From Citrobacter rodentium NBRC 105723 = DSM 16636 (GTDB lineage: Bacteria; Pseudomonadota; Gammaproteobacteria; Enterobacterales; Enterobacteriaceae): a stretch of DNA of 64,000 nucleotides. The translations under genes and the position numbers were made by a program. The notes beneath the pieces were generated by a model. The model worked only from the letters and a program-made list of their open reading frames with translations. It ran no database searches and was not told where the DNA came from. Numbering within the stretch: the stretch's first letter is position 1; every line of letters begins with the position of its first letter. The stretch is from positions 2,294,001-2,358,000 of the forward strand of contig NZ_CP082833.1 of the NCBI RefSeq assembly GCF_021278985.1, in the 5' to 3' direction. Of this stretch, positions 1 to 8,962 are shown piece after piece.

Positions 1-1802
1 AAACTTTTGATGGCAAACGCTATCTGGAAGATTTTGAGGACCGGGTGGTAATGGTGGCGCTGACCCTCGCTCGTGGAGATGAAACGCTGGCGAGACAGTT
101 AACCGATGAGATCCTCGCCGGTCGCTTCCAGCCTGCCACGCCTACCTTTTTAAACTGCGGCAAACAGCAGCGCGGCGAACTGGTTTCCTGCTTCCTGCTG
201 CGTATTGAAGACAATATGGAGTCGATTGGCCGGGCGGTGAACGCCGCGCTTCAGCTGTCGAAACGCGGCGGCGGCGTGGCGTTTCTGCTCTCTAACCTGC
301 GGGAAGCGGGCGCGCCGATTAAACGCATCGAAAACCAGTCCTCCGGCGTGATCCCGGTGATGAAAATGCTGGAGGACGCCTTTTCCTACGCCAACCAGCT
401 CGGCGCGCGCCAGGGGGCGGGAGCGGTATATCTGCACGCCCATCATCCGGATATTCTGCGTTTCCTCGATACCAAACGCGAAAATGCCGATGAGAAGATC
501 CGCATTAAAACGCTGTCGCTCGGCGTCGTTATCCCGGACGTCACCTTCCGGCTGGCAAAAGAGAATGCGCAGATGGCGCTCTTTTCCCCCTATGACGTGG
601 AGCGGATTTACGGCAAGCCGTTTGGCGATATTGCGGTCAGCGACCTTTATGATCAACTGGTTGCCGATGCGCGGGTGCGCAAAAAATACATCAACGCCCG
701 CGACTTCTTCCAGCGGCTGGCGGAAATCCAGTTCGAGTCCGGCTATCCGTACATCATGTTTGAAGATACGGTGAACCGCGCCAGTCCGGTTGCCGGGCGC
801 ATCAATATGAGCAACCTGTGCTCGGAGATTTTGCAGGTCAACAGCGCCTCCACGTATGACGATAATCTCGACTACGCGCAGACGGGACACGATATCTCCT
901 GCAACCTCGGCTCGCTGAATATCGCTCATACGATGGATTCGCCGGACTTTGGCCGCACCGTGGAAACGGCGATTCGCGGCCTGACGGCGGTGTCCGATAT
1001 GAGCCATATCCGTAGCGTTCCCTCCATTGAGGCGGGTAACGCCGCTTCCCATGCAATCGGGCTTGGGCAGATGAACCTGCACGGCTATCTGGCGCGGGAA
1101 GGCATCGCCTACGGATCGCCGGAGGGGCTGGACTTCACCAACCTCTATTTTTACACCATCACCTGGCATGCGCTGAACACCTCAATGAAGCTGGCGCGCG
1201 AGCGTGGTCAGGCCTTCGCCGGTTTTAAACAGTCGCGCTACGCCAGCGGTGAGTATTTCAGCCAGTATCTGCAAGGCGACTGGCAGCCGAAAACGGAAAA
1301 GGTGCGCGCCCTGTTCGCCCGCAGCGGCATTACGCTCCCCACGCGGGAAATGTGGCGACAGCTGCGCGATGACGTGATGCGCTACGGCATCTATAACCAG
1401 AATTTGCAGGCGGTGCCGCCAACCGGGTCGATCTCCTATATCAATCATGCGACCTCCAGTATTCATCCGATTGTCTCGAAGGTGGAGATCCGCAAAGAGG
1501 GAAAAACCGGCCGCGTTTATTACCCTGCGCCGTTTATGACCAATGAAAATCTGGACATGTATCAGGATGCGTACGAAATCGGTCCGCAAAAAATCATCGA
1601 CACCTACGCCGAAGCGACGCGCCACGTCGATCAGGGGCTGTCACTGACGCTGTTTTTCCCGGACACCGCCACCACCCGCGACATCAACCGGGCGCAGATT
1701 TACGCCTGGCGCAAGGGGATAAAAACGTTGTACTACATCCGGCTGCGCCAGTTAGCGCTGGAAGGTACAGAAATTGAAGGTTGCGTCTCGTGCGCACTGT
1801 AA
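1..1802 (+). CDS. nrdE: Ribonucleoside-diphosphate reductase class Ib, alpha subunit (partial, N-terminus outside window)
   Basis: Large catalytic subunit of the NrdEF manganese/iron ribonucleotide reductase, which makes dNDPs from NDPs in the cytoplasm. The reading frame is open to the left edge (it reads TFDGKRYLEDFED before the first internal start), so about 600 of roughly 714 residues are present. The visible part holds the R1 core: a SNLCSEI segment, the NLGSLN segment, a PPTGSIS segment near the C-terminal third, and the C-terminal redox pair in EGCVSCAL. nrdF follows 10 nt later, as in the nrdHIEF operon; nrdH and nrdI would lie left of the window. Nothing in the visible part looks broken. 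Confidence 0.97.
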   Translation, partial: TFDGKRYLEDFEDRVVMVALTLARGDETLARQLTDEILAGRFQPATPTFLNCGKQQRGELVSCFLLRIEDNMESIGRAVNAALQLSKRGGGVAFLLSNLREAGAPIKRIENQSSGVIPVMKMLEDAFSYANQLGARQGAGAVYLHAHHPDILRFLDTKRENADEKIRIKTLSLGVVIPDVTFRLAKENAQMALFSPYDVERIYGKPFGDIAVSDLYDQLVADARVRKKYINARDFFQRLAEIQFESGYPYIMFEDTVNRASPVAGRINMSNLCSEILQVNSASTYDDNLDYAQTGHDISCNLGSLNIAHTMDSPDFGRTVETAIRGLTAVSDMSHIRSVPSIEAGNAASHAIGLGQMNLHGYLAREGIAYGSPEGLDFTNLYFYTITWHALNTSMKLARERGQAFAGFKQSRYASGEYFSQYLQGDWQPKTEKVRALFARSGITLPTREMWRQLRDDVMRYGIYNQNLQAVPPTGSISYINHATSSIHPIVSKVEIRKEGKTGRVYYPAPFMTNENLDMYQDAYEIGPQKIIDTYAEATRHVDQGLSLTLFFPDTATTRDINRAQIYAWRKGIKTLYYIRLRQLALEGTEIEGCVSCAL

Positions 1803-1812
1803 GGAGAGCGGA

Positions 1813-2772
1813 ATGACATTATCACGCGTGAGCGCCATCAACTGGAACAAGATTCAGGACGATAAGGACCTGGAAGTCTGGAACCGCCTGACCAGCAACT
1901 TCTGGCTGCCGGAAAAAGTGCCGTTATCGAATGATATTCCGGCGTGGCAGAGCCTCAATGCGGCTGAACAGCAGCTGACTATCCGCGTATTTACCGGCCT
2001 GACGCTGCTCGATACGATTCAGAACATCGCCGGCGCGCCGTCGCTGATGGCCGATGCGCTAACGCCGCACGAAGAGGCGGTGCTGTCGAATATCAGCTTT
2101 ATGGAAGCGGTACACGCCCGCTCCTACAGCTCTATTTTCTCAACGCTCTGTCAGACCAGAGATGTCGATGCCGCCTACGCCTGGAGCGAAGAAAACGCGC
2201 CGCTACAGCGTAAAGCGCAGATTATTCTGGCGCATTACGCCAGCGACGAACCGCTGAAGAAGAAGATCGCCAGCGTGTTTCTGGAATCCTTTTTGTTCTA
2301 TTCCGGCTTCTGGCTGCCGATGTATTTTTCCAGCCGCGGTAAGCTGACCAACACCGCCGATCTGATCCGCCTGATCATCCGCGACGAAGCGGTGCATGGC
2401 TACTACATCGGCTATAAATACCAGAAAGGAATGGAAAAACTTCCCGACGCCGCCCGCGAAGATCTCAAAAATTTCGCGCTCGATCTGCTGATGGAACTCT
2501 ACGATAACGAAGTGCGCTATACCGAAGAACTGTATGCCGACACCGGCCACGCGGAGGATGTGCAAGCCTTTCTCTGTTACAACGCGAATAAGGCGATGAT
2601 GAACCTGGGTTATGAAGCGCTGTTTCCGGCGGAGATGGCGGAGGTTAATCCGGCAATCCTTGCCGCGCTGTCGCCAAATGCTGACGAAAACCACGATTTC
2701 TTCTCCGGCTCGGGTTCGTCTTATGTGATGGGAAAAGCCGTCGAAACGGAAGATGAGGACTGGAACTTTTAA
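1813..2772 (+). CDS. nrdF: Ribonucleoside-diphosphate reductase class Ib, beta subunit
   Basis: Small radical-carrying subunit (319 aa, the E. coli length) that houses the dimetal centre and tyrosyl radical and passes the radical to NrdE. Metal-ligand motifs are visible: the SFMEAVHARSY segment and the later IRDEAVHGYYIGYKYQ segment. The ATG at 1813 follows an aaggagagcgga ribosome binding site. An upstream in-frame start would overlap nrdE and is not favoured. The C-terminus ends in ...TEDEDWNF, the acidic and aromatic tail expected for docking to the large subunit. It is co-transcribed with nrdE and is the last gene of the operon. Confidence 0.97.
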   Translation: MTLSRVSAINWNKIQDDKDLEVWNRLTSNFWLPEKVPLSNDIPAWQSLNAAEQQLTIRVFTGLTLLDTIQNIAGAPSLMADALTPHEEAVLSNISFMEAVHARSYSSIFSTLCQTRDVDAAYAWSEENAPLQRKAQIILAHYASDEPLKKKIASVFLESFLFYSGFWLPMYFSSRGKLTNTADLIRLIIRDEAVHGYYIGYKYQKGMEKLPDAAREDLKNFALDLLMELYDNEVRYTEELYADTGHAEDVQAFLCYNANKAMMNLGYEALFPAEMAEVNPAILAALSPNADENHDFFSGSGSSYVMGKAVETEDEDWNF

Positions 2773-3126
2773 CGTTAATGACAGGGTAAATATCCTTACG
2801 CTTGTCGGGTTATTATTTTAAGCCGATCACGTTTTTATCACACAAATATCCGTAAGTGGACTACACTCATTCGTAGTGGGTTTATTCGCCTGAATTTCCG
2901 CAATTTAGGCGTAATTTTTGTGTTTTTTACAAAAAATATTACCGCGGGCGCACTGGCGCTCAGCCCTTCTGTCACGGGAAATTCGGCCAGATCTCTCCTC
3001 CATATATTCCGCTGAAATTCACATTCAGGGTTGTCTCAAATTCTCATTATGTTAGGGTAGAAAAAGGTAACTATTACTTTTGGGTATCATATCGACATAA
3101 ATAAATAACGGGAAATATTCTATTGC
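2773..3126 (+). promoter_or_regulatory. proU upstream regulatory region
   Basis: Non-coding, AT-rich 354-base gap between nrdF and proV. A promoter resembling the osmotically induced proU P2 is visible: TTGTCT at 3031-3036, a 16-base spacer, then TAGGGT at 3053-3058, about 70 bases before the proV start. Osmotic and H-NS control is known for proU in relatives. The AT-rich tracts fit H-NS binding, but this is inferred. Confidence 0.6.
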
Positions 3127-4329
3127 ATGGCAATTAAATTAGAAGTTAAGAATCTCTATAAGGTATTTGGCGAGCATCCGCAACGTGCCTTTAAATATAT
3201 TGAAAAAGGATTTTCAAAAGAGCAAATACTGGAAAAAACCGGGCTGTCGCTTGGCGTGAAAAACGCCAGTCTGGCCATTGAAGAAGGCGAGATTTTTGTC
3301 ATCATGGGATTATCCGGATCGGGTAAGTCCACAATGGTACGCCTTCTCAATCGCCTGATTGAACCCACCCGCGGGCAGGTGCTGATCGACGGCGTCGATA
3401 TTGCCAAAATATCCGACGCTGAGCTCCGCGAGGTGCGCAGGAAGAAGATTGCGATGGTCTTTCAGTCCTTTGCCTTAATGCCGCATATGACCGTCCTGGA
3501 TAATACGGCATTCGGCATGGAATTAGCCGGCATCGCCGCGGAAGAGCGCCGGGAAAAAGCGCTGGACGCCTTACGTCAGGTCGGTCTGGAAAATTATGCG
3601 CAGGCATATCCGGATGAACTTTCCGGCGGGATGCGACAGCGTGTCGGCCTTGCCCGCGCATTAGCCATTAATCCTGATATTTTATTAATGGACGAGGCCT
3701 TCTCGGCGCTCGATCCATTAATTCGTACCGAGATGCAGGATGAACTGGTAAAACTGCAGGCGAAACATCAGCGCACCATCGTCTTTATTTCCCACGATCT
3801 CGACGAGGCTATGCGTATTGGCGACCGTATCGCCATTATGCAAAATGGCGAAGTGGTACAGGTCGGTACGCCGGATGAAATACTGAATAGTCCGGCCAAC
3901 GATTATGTGCGCACCTTCTTCCGCGGCGTTGATATTAGCCAGGTATTCAGCGCTAAAGATATCGCCCGCCGCAGCCCGGTGGGGCTGATTCGTAAAACGC
4001 CGGGATTCGGTCCGCGTTCTGCGCTGAAATTATTGCAGGACGAAGACCGGGAATATGGCTACGTCATTGAGCGCGGAAATAAATATGTCGGCGTCGTGTC
4101 CATCGACTCATTAAAAACTGCATTAAGCCAGGCCCAGGGGATTGACGGCGCGTTGATCGACGAACCGCTGGCGGTCGACGCGCAAACCCCACTGAGCGAA
4201 CTGCTCTCCCATGTCGGTCAGGCGCCCTGCGCGGTGCCGGTAGTCGATGAGGAACAACAGTATGTCGGCATTATCTCAAAACGCATGCTGTTACAGGCTT
4301 TAGATCGCGAGGGGGCAAACAATGGCTGA
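3127..4329 (+). CDS. proV: Glycine betaine/L-proline ABC transporter ATP-binding protein ProV
   Basis: ATPase of the ProU osmoprotectant importer, acting at the inner face of the cytoplasmic membrane (400 aa, usual length). Visible motifs are Walker A GLSGSGKST near residue 61, the ABC signature LSGGMRQRVGLARAL, Walker B ILLMDEAFSALDP, and a C-terminal pair of CBS-like segments (about residues 280-400) that act as osmosensor in related transporters. It is the first gene of proVWX and its stop overlaps the proW start by 8 nt, which implies translational coupling. Expression should rise with osmolarity through the upstream promoter. Confidence 0.97.
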   Translation: MAIKLEVKNLYKVFGEHPQRAFKYIEKGFSKEQILEKTGLSLGVKNASLAIEEGEIFVIMGLSGSGKSTMVRLLNRLIEPTRGQVLIDGVDIAKISDAELREVRRKKIAMVFQSFALMPHMTVLDNTAFGMELAGIAAEERREKALDALRQVGLENYAQAYPDELSGGMRQRVGLARALAINPDILLMDEAFSALDPLIRTEMQDELVKLQAKHQRTIVFISHDLDEAMRIGDRIAIMQNGEVVQVGTPDEILNSPANDYVRTFFRGVDISQVFSAKDIARRSPVGLIRKTPGFGPRSALKLLQDEDREYGYVIERGNKYVGVVSIDSLKTALSQAQGIDGALIDEPLAVDAQTPLSELLSHVGQAPCAVPVVDEEQQYVGIISKRMLLQALDREGANNG

Positions 4330-5383
4330 TCAATCCAATCCGTGGGATACCGCACCGGCGGCCGATAGCGCCGCCCGTTCCGCTGACGCCTGGGGTACGG
4401 CGGCCGGCACGCCGACCGACGGCAGCGCAGACTGGCTGACCAGCGCTCCTGCGCCGGCGCCAGAGCATTTCAATATTCTGGACCCGTTCCATAAGACGCT
4501 GATCCCGCTCGACAGCTGGGTCACTGACGGCATCGACTGGGTGGTTGCCCATTTCCGTCCCGTTTTCCAGGGGATTCGCGTCCCGGTGGATTACATTCTT
4601 AACGGCTTCCAGCAGCTGCTGTTGGGGATGCCTGCGCCGGTGGCGATTATCGTTTTCGCGCTGCTCGCCTGGCAGATCTCCGGGGTCGGCATGGGCGTGG
4701 CGACGCTTGTCTCGCTGATCGCCATTGGCGCGATTGGCGCCTGGTCGCAGGCGATGATCACCCTGGCGCTGGTGCTGACCGCCCTGCTGTTCTGCGTGGT
4801 CATCGGCCTGCCGATGGGCATCTGGCTGGCGCGCAGCCCGCGCGCGGCGAAAATCGTCCGCCCGCTGCTCGATGCCATGCAGACCACGCCCGCGTTCGTT
4901 TACCTGGTACCGATTGTGATGCTGTTCGGTATCGGCAACGTGCCGGGCGTGGTGGTGACCATTATCTTTGCGCTGCCACCGATTGTCCGTCTGACCATTC
5001 TGGGGATTAACCAGGTGCCGGCGGATCTGATTGAAGCGTCGCGCTCCTTCGGCGCCAGCCCGCGGCAGATGCTGTTTAAAGTGCAGTTGCCGCTGGCGAT
5101 GCCAACCATTATGGCGGGCGTCAACCAGACGCTGATGCTGGCGCTGTCAATGGTGGTGATCGCCTCAATGATCGCCGTCGGCGGACTGGGTCAGATGGTG
5201 CTGCGCGGTATTGGCCGTCTCGATATGGGACTGGCGACCGTCGGCGGGGTTGGCATAGTGATCCTCGCCATCATTCTGGACCGCCTGACCCAGGCCGTGG
5301 GCCGCGACTCGCGCAGCAAGGGCAATCGTCGCTGGTATACCACCGGTCCGGTCGGGCTGCTAACCCGCCCTTTCGTTAAGTAA
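4322..5383 (+). CDS. proW: Glycine betaine/L-proline ABC transporter permease ProW
   Basis: Membrane permease of ProU (353 aa, one shorter than E. coli ProW). A hydrophilic N-terminal region of about 100 residues, rich in Ala, Asp and Pro, precedes several hydrophobic segments. The cytoplasmic EAA-type loop reads EASRSFGASPRQMLFKVQLP, the site of contact with ProV. The gene starts inside the end of proV and is followed by a 74-nt gap containing a REP-like palindrome before proX. Confidence 0.96.
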   Translation: MADQSNPWDTAPAADSAARSADAWGTAAGTPTDGSADWLTSAPAPAPEHFNILDPFHKTLIPLDSWVTDGIDWVVAHFRPVFQGIRVPVDYILNGFQQLLLGMPAPVAIIVFALLAWQISGVGMGVATLVSLIAIGAIGAWSQAMITLALVLTALLFCVVIGLPMGIWLARSPRAAKIVRPLLDAMQTTPAFVYLVPIVMLFGIGNVPGVVVTIIFALPPIVRLTILGINQVPADLIEASRSFGASPRQMLFKVQLPLAMPTIMAGVNQTLMLALSMVVIASMIAVGGLGQMVLRGIGRLDMGLATVGGVGIVILAIILDRLTQAVGRDSRSKGNRRWYTTGPVGLLTRPFVK

Positions 5384-5392
5384 ATCATCCGT

Positions 5393-5420
5393 TGCCCGGT
5401 GGCGCTATGCCTGCCGGGCC
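5393..5420. repeat. REP-like palindrome between proW and proX
   Basis: A gcccgg...ccgggc stem around a short loop with the enterobacterial REP look (gcccggtggcgct...). Within an operon such elements usually modulate mRNA stability; here that is inference. Confidence 0.6.
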
Positions 5421-5457
5421 ATGCCGATGACATCCCTCTGTAATTAAAGGAACAACG

Positions 5458-6453
5458 ATGCGACAGAAATTCCTCATAACCACAGCGTTTGCCACCCTTG
5501 TCGCCACCAGCGCATTCGCTGCCGACCTGCCGGGTAAAGGCATTACCGTTCAGCCGGTACAGAGCACCATCACCGAAGAAACCTTCCAGATGCTGCTGGT
5601 CAGCCGGGCGCTGGAAAAGCTGGGTTACACGGTCAATAAACCCAGCGAAGTCGATTACAACGTCGGCTATACCTCTATCGCTTCTGGCGACGCCACCTTC
5701 ACCGCGGTGAACTGGCAGCCGCTGCATGACGATATGTACGCCGCCGCGGGCGGAGACAACAAGTTTTACCGCGAAGGAACTTTTGTGAACGGCGCGGCGC
5801 AGGGATATTTGATCGATAAAAAAACCGCCGAACAGTACAACATCACCAATATCGCGCAGCTGAAAGATCCCAACATCGCCAAAATTTTTGACACCAACGG
5901 CGACGGCAAAGCCGACATGATGGGCTGCTCGCCGGGCTGGGGCTGTGAAGCGGTGATTAACCATCAGAATAAAGCCTTCGATCTGCAAAAAACCGTTGAG
6001 GTCAGCCACGGTAACTACGCGGCGATGATGGCCGACACCATCACCCGTTTTAAAGAAGGCAAGCCGATTCTGTACTACACCTGGACGCCATACTGGGTGA
6101 GCGACGTGATGAAGCCGGGTAAAGATGTGGTCTGGTTACAGGTGCCGTTCTCTTCCCTGCCGGGCGAGCAGAAGGATATTGATACCAGCCTGCCGAACGG
6201 CGCGAACTACGGCTTCCCGGTGAATACCATGCACATTGTGGCCAATAAAGCCTGGGCGGAGAAAAACCCGGCGGCAGCGAAACTGTTCGCCATCATGAAA
6301 CTGCCGCTGGCCGATATCAACGCGCAGAATGCGATGATGCACGCAGGCAAAGCCTCTGAAGCCGACGTGCAGGGGCACGTTGACGGCTGGATCAAAGCCC
6401 ACCAGCAGCAGTTTGACGGCTGGGTGAAAGAGGCGCTGGCCGCGCAGAAATAA
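5458..6453 (+). CDS. proX: Glycine betaine/L-proline periplasmic binding protein ProX
   Basis: Periplasmic substrate-binding protein of ProU (331 aa; E. coli 330). A Sec signal peptide is evident: MRQKFLITTAFATLVATSAFA followed by ADLPGKG, with cleavage after AFA. The mature part carries the tryptophans expected to form the betaine-binding aromatic box (segments FTAVNWQPLH, CSPGWGCEAV and YYTWTPYWVS). Start ATG 5458 is preceded by aaaggaacaacg. It is the last gene of the operon and is followed by a clear terminator. Confidence 0.97.
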   Translation: MRQKFLITTAFATLVATSAFAADLPGKGITVQPVQSTITEETFQMLLVSRALEKLGYTVNKPSEVDYNVGYTSIASGDATFTAVNWQPLHDDMYAAAGGDNKFYREGTFVNGAAQGYLIDKKTAEQYNITNIAQLKDPNIAKIFDTNGDGKADMMGCSPGWGCEAVINHQNKAFDLQKTVEVSHGNYAAMMADTITRFKEGKPILYYTWTPYWVSDVMKPGKDVVWLQVPFSSLPGEQKDIDTSLPNGANYGFPVNTMHIVANKAWAEKNPAAAKLFAIMKLPLADINAQNAMMHAGKASEADVQGHVDGWIKAHQQQFDGWVKEALAAQK

Positions 6454-6464
6454 TTGCCTTTAAC

Positions 6465-6502
6465 GCCGGAGGGGGACGCCACGCCCCGTCCGGCCTTTTT
6501 CC
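6465..6502 (+). terminator. Rho-independent terminator after proVWX
   Basis: GC-rich inverted repeat (gccggaggggg paired with ccccgtccggc, one mismatch) followed directly by a T-run, 12 nt after the proX stop. Confidence 0.75.
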
Positions 6503-6602
6503 TTGCGCACAATCCATCACACGGCCCCTCACCCAATACCATAAACATCCGCTATTATTGATTCCCCTGGAAATCATCACCTGAATCACGATTGCAAATA
6601 TA

Positions 6603-7787
6603 ATGACAAAAACCTCTCACGGGCTTAGCCCGGCGCTGACAATGCTGATGTCTGTGGCAACCGGACTGGCGGTCGCCAGCAACTATTACGCGCAGCCGCT
6701 GCTCGACACCATCGCCAATAACTTCTCCCTTTCCGCCAGCGCTGCGGGATTTATCGTCACGGCCGCTCAGACAGGCTATGCCGCGGGGCTGCTGTTGCTG
6801 GTGCCGCTTGGCGATATGTTTGAGCGCCGGGCGCTTATTGTCCTGATGACCCTGCTGGCTGCTGGCGGCATGCTGATCACCGCCAGCAGCCAGTCGCTGA
6901 CAATGATGCTTCTCGGCACCGCGCTGACCGGCCTGTTCTCCGTCGTCGCCCAGATTCTGGTGCCGCTGGCGGCGACCCTCGCCACGCCGGATAAGCGCGG
7001 TAAGGTGGTCGGCACTATTATGAGCGGGCTGCTGCTGGGGATCCTGCTGGCGCGTACGGTGGCGGGCTTGCTCGCCGGCCTTGGCGGCTGGCGCACCGTT
7101 TTCTGGGTCGCCTCGCTATTAATGGCGCTAATGGCCATCGCCCTGTGGCGCGGTCTGCCGAAAGTGAAACCAGAAACGCATCTGAACTATCCGCAGCTGC
7201 TCGGTTCGGTATTTCGCTTATTCACCCACGATAAATTGCTGCGCACCCGCGCGCTGCTGGGCTGTCTGACGTTTGCCAACTTCAGTATTCTCTGGACCTC
7301 AATGGCCTTTTTGCTGGCGGCTCCGCCCTTCAGCTACTCCGAAGGTATCATCGGCCTGTTTGGTCTGGCTGGCGCCGCCGGGGCGTTCGGCGCGCGTCCG
7401 GCGGGCGGTCTGGCGGACAAAGGGCACGCTCATCTCACGACCAGCTGGGGACTTGCGCTTCTTTTACTCTCCTGGCTGGCGATCTGGCTGGGACAAGCGT
7501 CGGTGCTGGCGCTGATCGTCGGCATCCTGGCGCTGGATCTGACGGTTCAGGGCGTGCACATCACTAACCAGACGGTGATTTACCGCCTGCATCCAGACGC
7601 CCGTAACCGTCTCACCGCAGGCTATATGACCAGCTATTTTATTGGCGGCGCCGCAGGTTCGTTAATTTCAGCCTCAGCGTGGCAACATGCTGGCTGAACG
7701 GGAGTCTGTCTGGCGGGAACAACGGTTGCAGTGCTTAACCTGCTGGTCTGGTGGCGAGGTTTTCACCGCCTGGAAGCTGCAAATTAA
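6603..7787 (+). pseudogene. MFS transporter (YgaY-like) interrupted by one in-frame stop
   Basis: The protein begins MTKTSHGLSPALTMLMSVATG and runs as a normal major facilitator of the sugar/chloramphenicol exporter type. TGA at 7695-7697 stops it after 364 residues. Reading on in the same frame gives TGVCLAGTTVAVLNLLVWWRGF and a second stop at 7785-7787, for 394 residues in all, the length of an intact family member. The stretch after the TGA is a good twelfth membrane helix, so the likeliest event is a single TGG-to-TGA change. The truncated form lacks that helix and may be non-functional. The E. coli K-12 copy at this locus (ygaY) is also broken. The substrate is unknown. Confidence 0.75.
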
Positions 7788-7857
7788 GCGGTTAGCAAGC
7801 GTTTACCTCTGTTTAGGCTCCTTAGGGTGTTAAGGAGCCCCCCAGTCTGTTAAGGTT

Positions 7858-8219
7858 ATGGTAATCATTTCTCCTGGTTATTTTAACATGGGTGATAACG
7901 CGCTAAATTTTATGGAAAGCCTTTTACCTCTGTTCGCAACTTTCCGGGCATTGTTCACGGAAAAATTGACCGACAGCGTCGCCATCGTCATCAGTTGCCT
8001 GACCGTAACGGTTACCTGTGGCCTGACTCTCCTTCATCGGGGATTTCGTCCCCTCGAACACCTGTTCTTTTCCGCTCGCTCTCCTGTCAGCCCGTTATCC
8101 CTTCCTTTCTTGCCGTTACTCTCATCAGCATTATGCAGGTTGCGCAGCGCATTTTCGTACCCGCATTGTCGGGTGCCCTGAGCCACAGATTCACCAGGGA
8201 GATGCTGGTGATTTTATAA
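7858..8219 (+). pseudogene. Remnant of an AzlC/YgaZ-type branched-chain amino acid exporter gene
   Basis: No intact gene lies in the 7788-8308 gap. One frame from 7858 reads ...TDSVAIVISCLTVTV then CGLTLLHRGFRPLEHLFFS, which lines up with the N-terminus of YgaZ (DSLPIVISYIPVAF... GFSPLESVFFS). After about 8080 the resemblance moves to another frame (VTLISIMQVAQRIFVPAL), which matches the next conserved YgaZ segment (LTVMAMDVRHVLYGPSL). The rest of ygaZ and all of ygaH, which sit here in E. coli as an L-valine exporter pair, are missing. This suggests a frameshift plus deletion. The comparison is from memory of the family, so the identity is probable rather than certain. Confidence 0.55.
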
Positions 8220-8250
8220 CCATAAAGAATCATTTTCGTTTATTAATACA

Positions 8251-8279
8251 TTTACTTTATTTGTCACCGTCGTTACTAT
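8251..8279 (+). promoter_or_regulatory. Probable mprA-emrAB promoter
   Basis: TTTACT at 8251-8256 and TACTAT at 8274-8279 with a 17-base spacer, about 30 nt upstream of the mprA start. MprA (EmrR) represses its own operon in E. coli by binding over this region; that operator role is inferred here. Confidence 0.45.
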
Positions 8280-8308
8280 ATCGGCTGAAATTAATGAGGT
8301 CATGCCAA

Positions 8309-8839
8309 ATGGATAGTTCGTTTACGCCCATTGAACAAATGCTAAAATTTCGCGCCAGCCGCCACGAAGACTTTCCGTATCAGGAAATTTTGCTCACCCG
8401 TCTCTGCATGCATATGCAGGGCAAGCTGCTGGACAACCGCAATAAAATGCTGAAGGCTCAAGGGATTAACGAGACGTTGTTTATGGCGTTGATTACGCTG
8501 GAGTCTCAGGAAAACCATAGCATTCAGCCCTCTGAACTGAGCTGCGCGCTGGGTTCCTCCCGTACTAACGCAACGCGTATTGCGGATGAGCTGGAAAAGC
8601 GCGGCTGGATTGAGCGCCGTGAAAGCGACAACGATCGCCGTTGCCTGCATCTGCAGTTGACCGATAAAGGCCATGCTTTTCTGCGCGAAGTCTTACCGCC
8701 GCAGCATAACTGTCTGCATCAGCTCTGGTCGGCCCTCAGCGTCGCGGAAAAAGATCAACTTGAGCACATCACCCGTAAGCTTCTGACGCGTCTCGATCAG
8801 ATGGACCAGGATGGCGCCATTCTTGAGGCGCTGAGCTAA
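8309..8839 (+). CDS. mprA: MarR-family transcriptional repressor MprA (EmrR)
   Basis: Winged-helix repressor of the emrAB efflux operon and of itself. It is released by uncouplers and other hydrophobic drugs. The protein is 176 aa from the ATG at 8309, identical in length to E. coli MprA and nearly identical in sequence (MDSSFTPIEQMLKFRASRHE). The MarR DNA-binding region is visible as SELSCALGSSRTNATRIADE, and the beta-wing as ERRESDNDRRCLHLQLTDKG. An in-frame upstream start (8261) would add residues not found in the family and lies in the promoter. A hairpin separates it from emrA. Confidence 0.95.
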   Translation: MDSSFTPIEQMLKFRASRHEDFPYQEILLTRLCMHMQGKLLDNRNKMLKAQGINETLFMALITLESQENHSIQPSELSCALGSSRTNATRIADELEKRGWIERRESDNDRRCLHLQLTDKGHAFLREVLPPQHNCLHQLWSALSVAEKDQLEHITRKLLTRLDQMDQDGAILEALS

Positions 8840-8884
8840 CGCGTCGACTCGCTCAATAATCCAGATTAACAAAGAAAACTGACT

Positions 8885-8912
8885 GGCCAGCATCCACACG
8901 TGCTGGCCTTTC
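8885..8912 (+). terminator. Hairpin between mprA and emrA (attenuator-like)
   Basis: Perfect 8-bp stem ggccagca/tgctggcc followed by tttct, 45 nt after the mprA stop. The T-run is short, so it probably gives partial termination and lowers emrAB relative to mprA. Confidence 0.5.
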
Positions 8913-8962
8913 TGATAAACAGCTCGGCCCGGCCGACAAAAAATAAAATCGTGGAGAACAAC

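Noticed and set aside
150..1169. A 339-codon minus-strand frame opposite nrdE
   Set aside because: Shadow of nrdE codon usage with His/Arg/Gly-rich low-similarity composition and no start signals.
8909..8962. Possible small gene or second promoter between mprA and emrA
   Set aside because: Only a hairpin and the emrA ribosome binding site are visible; no convincing -35/-10 pair.
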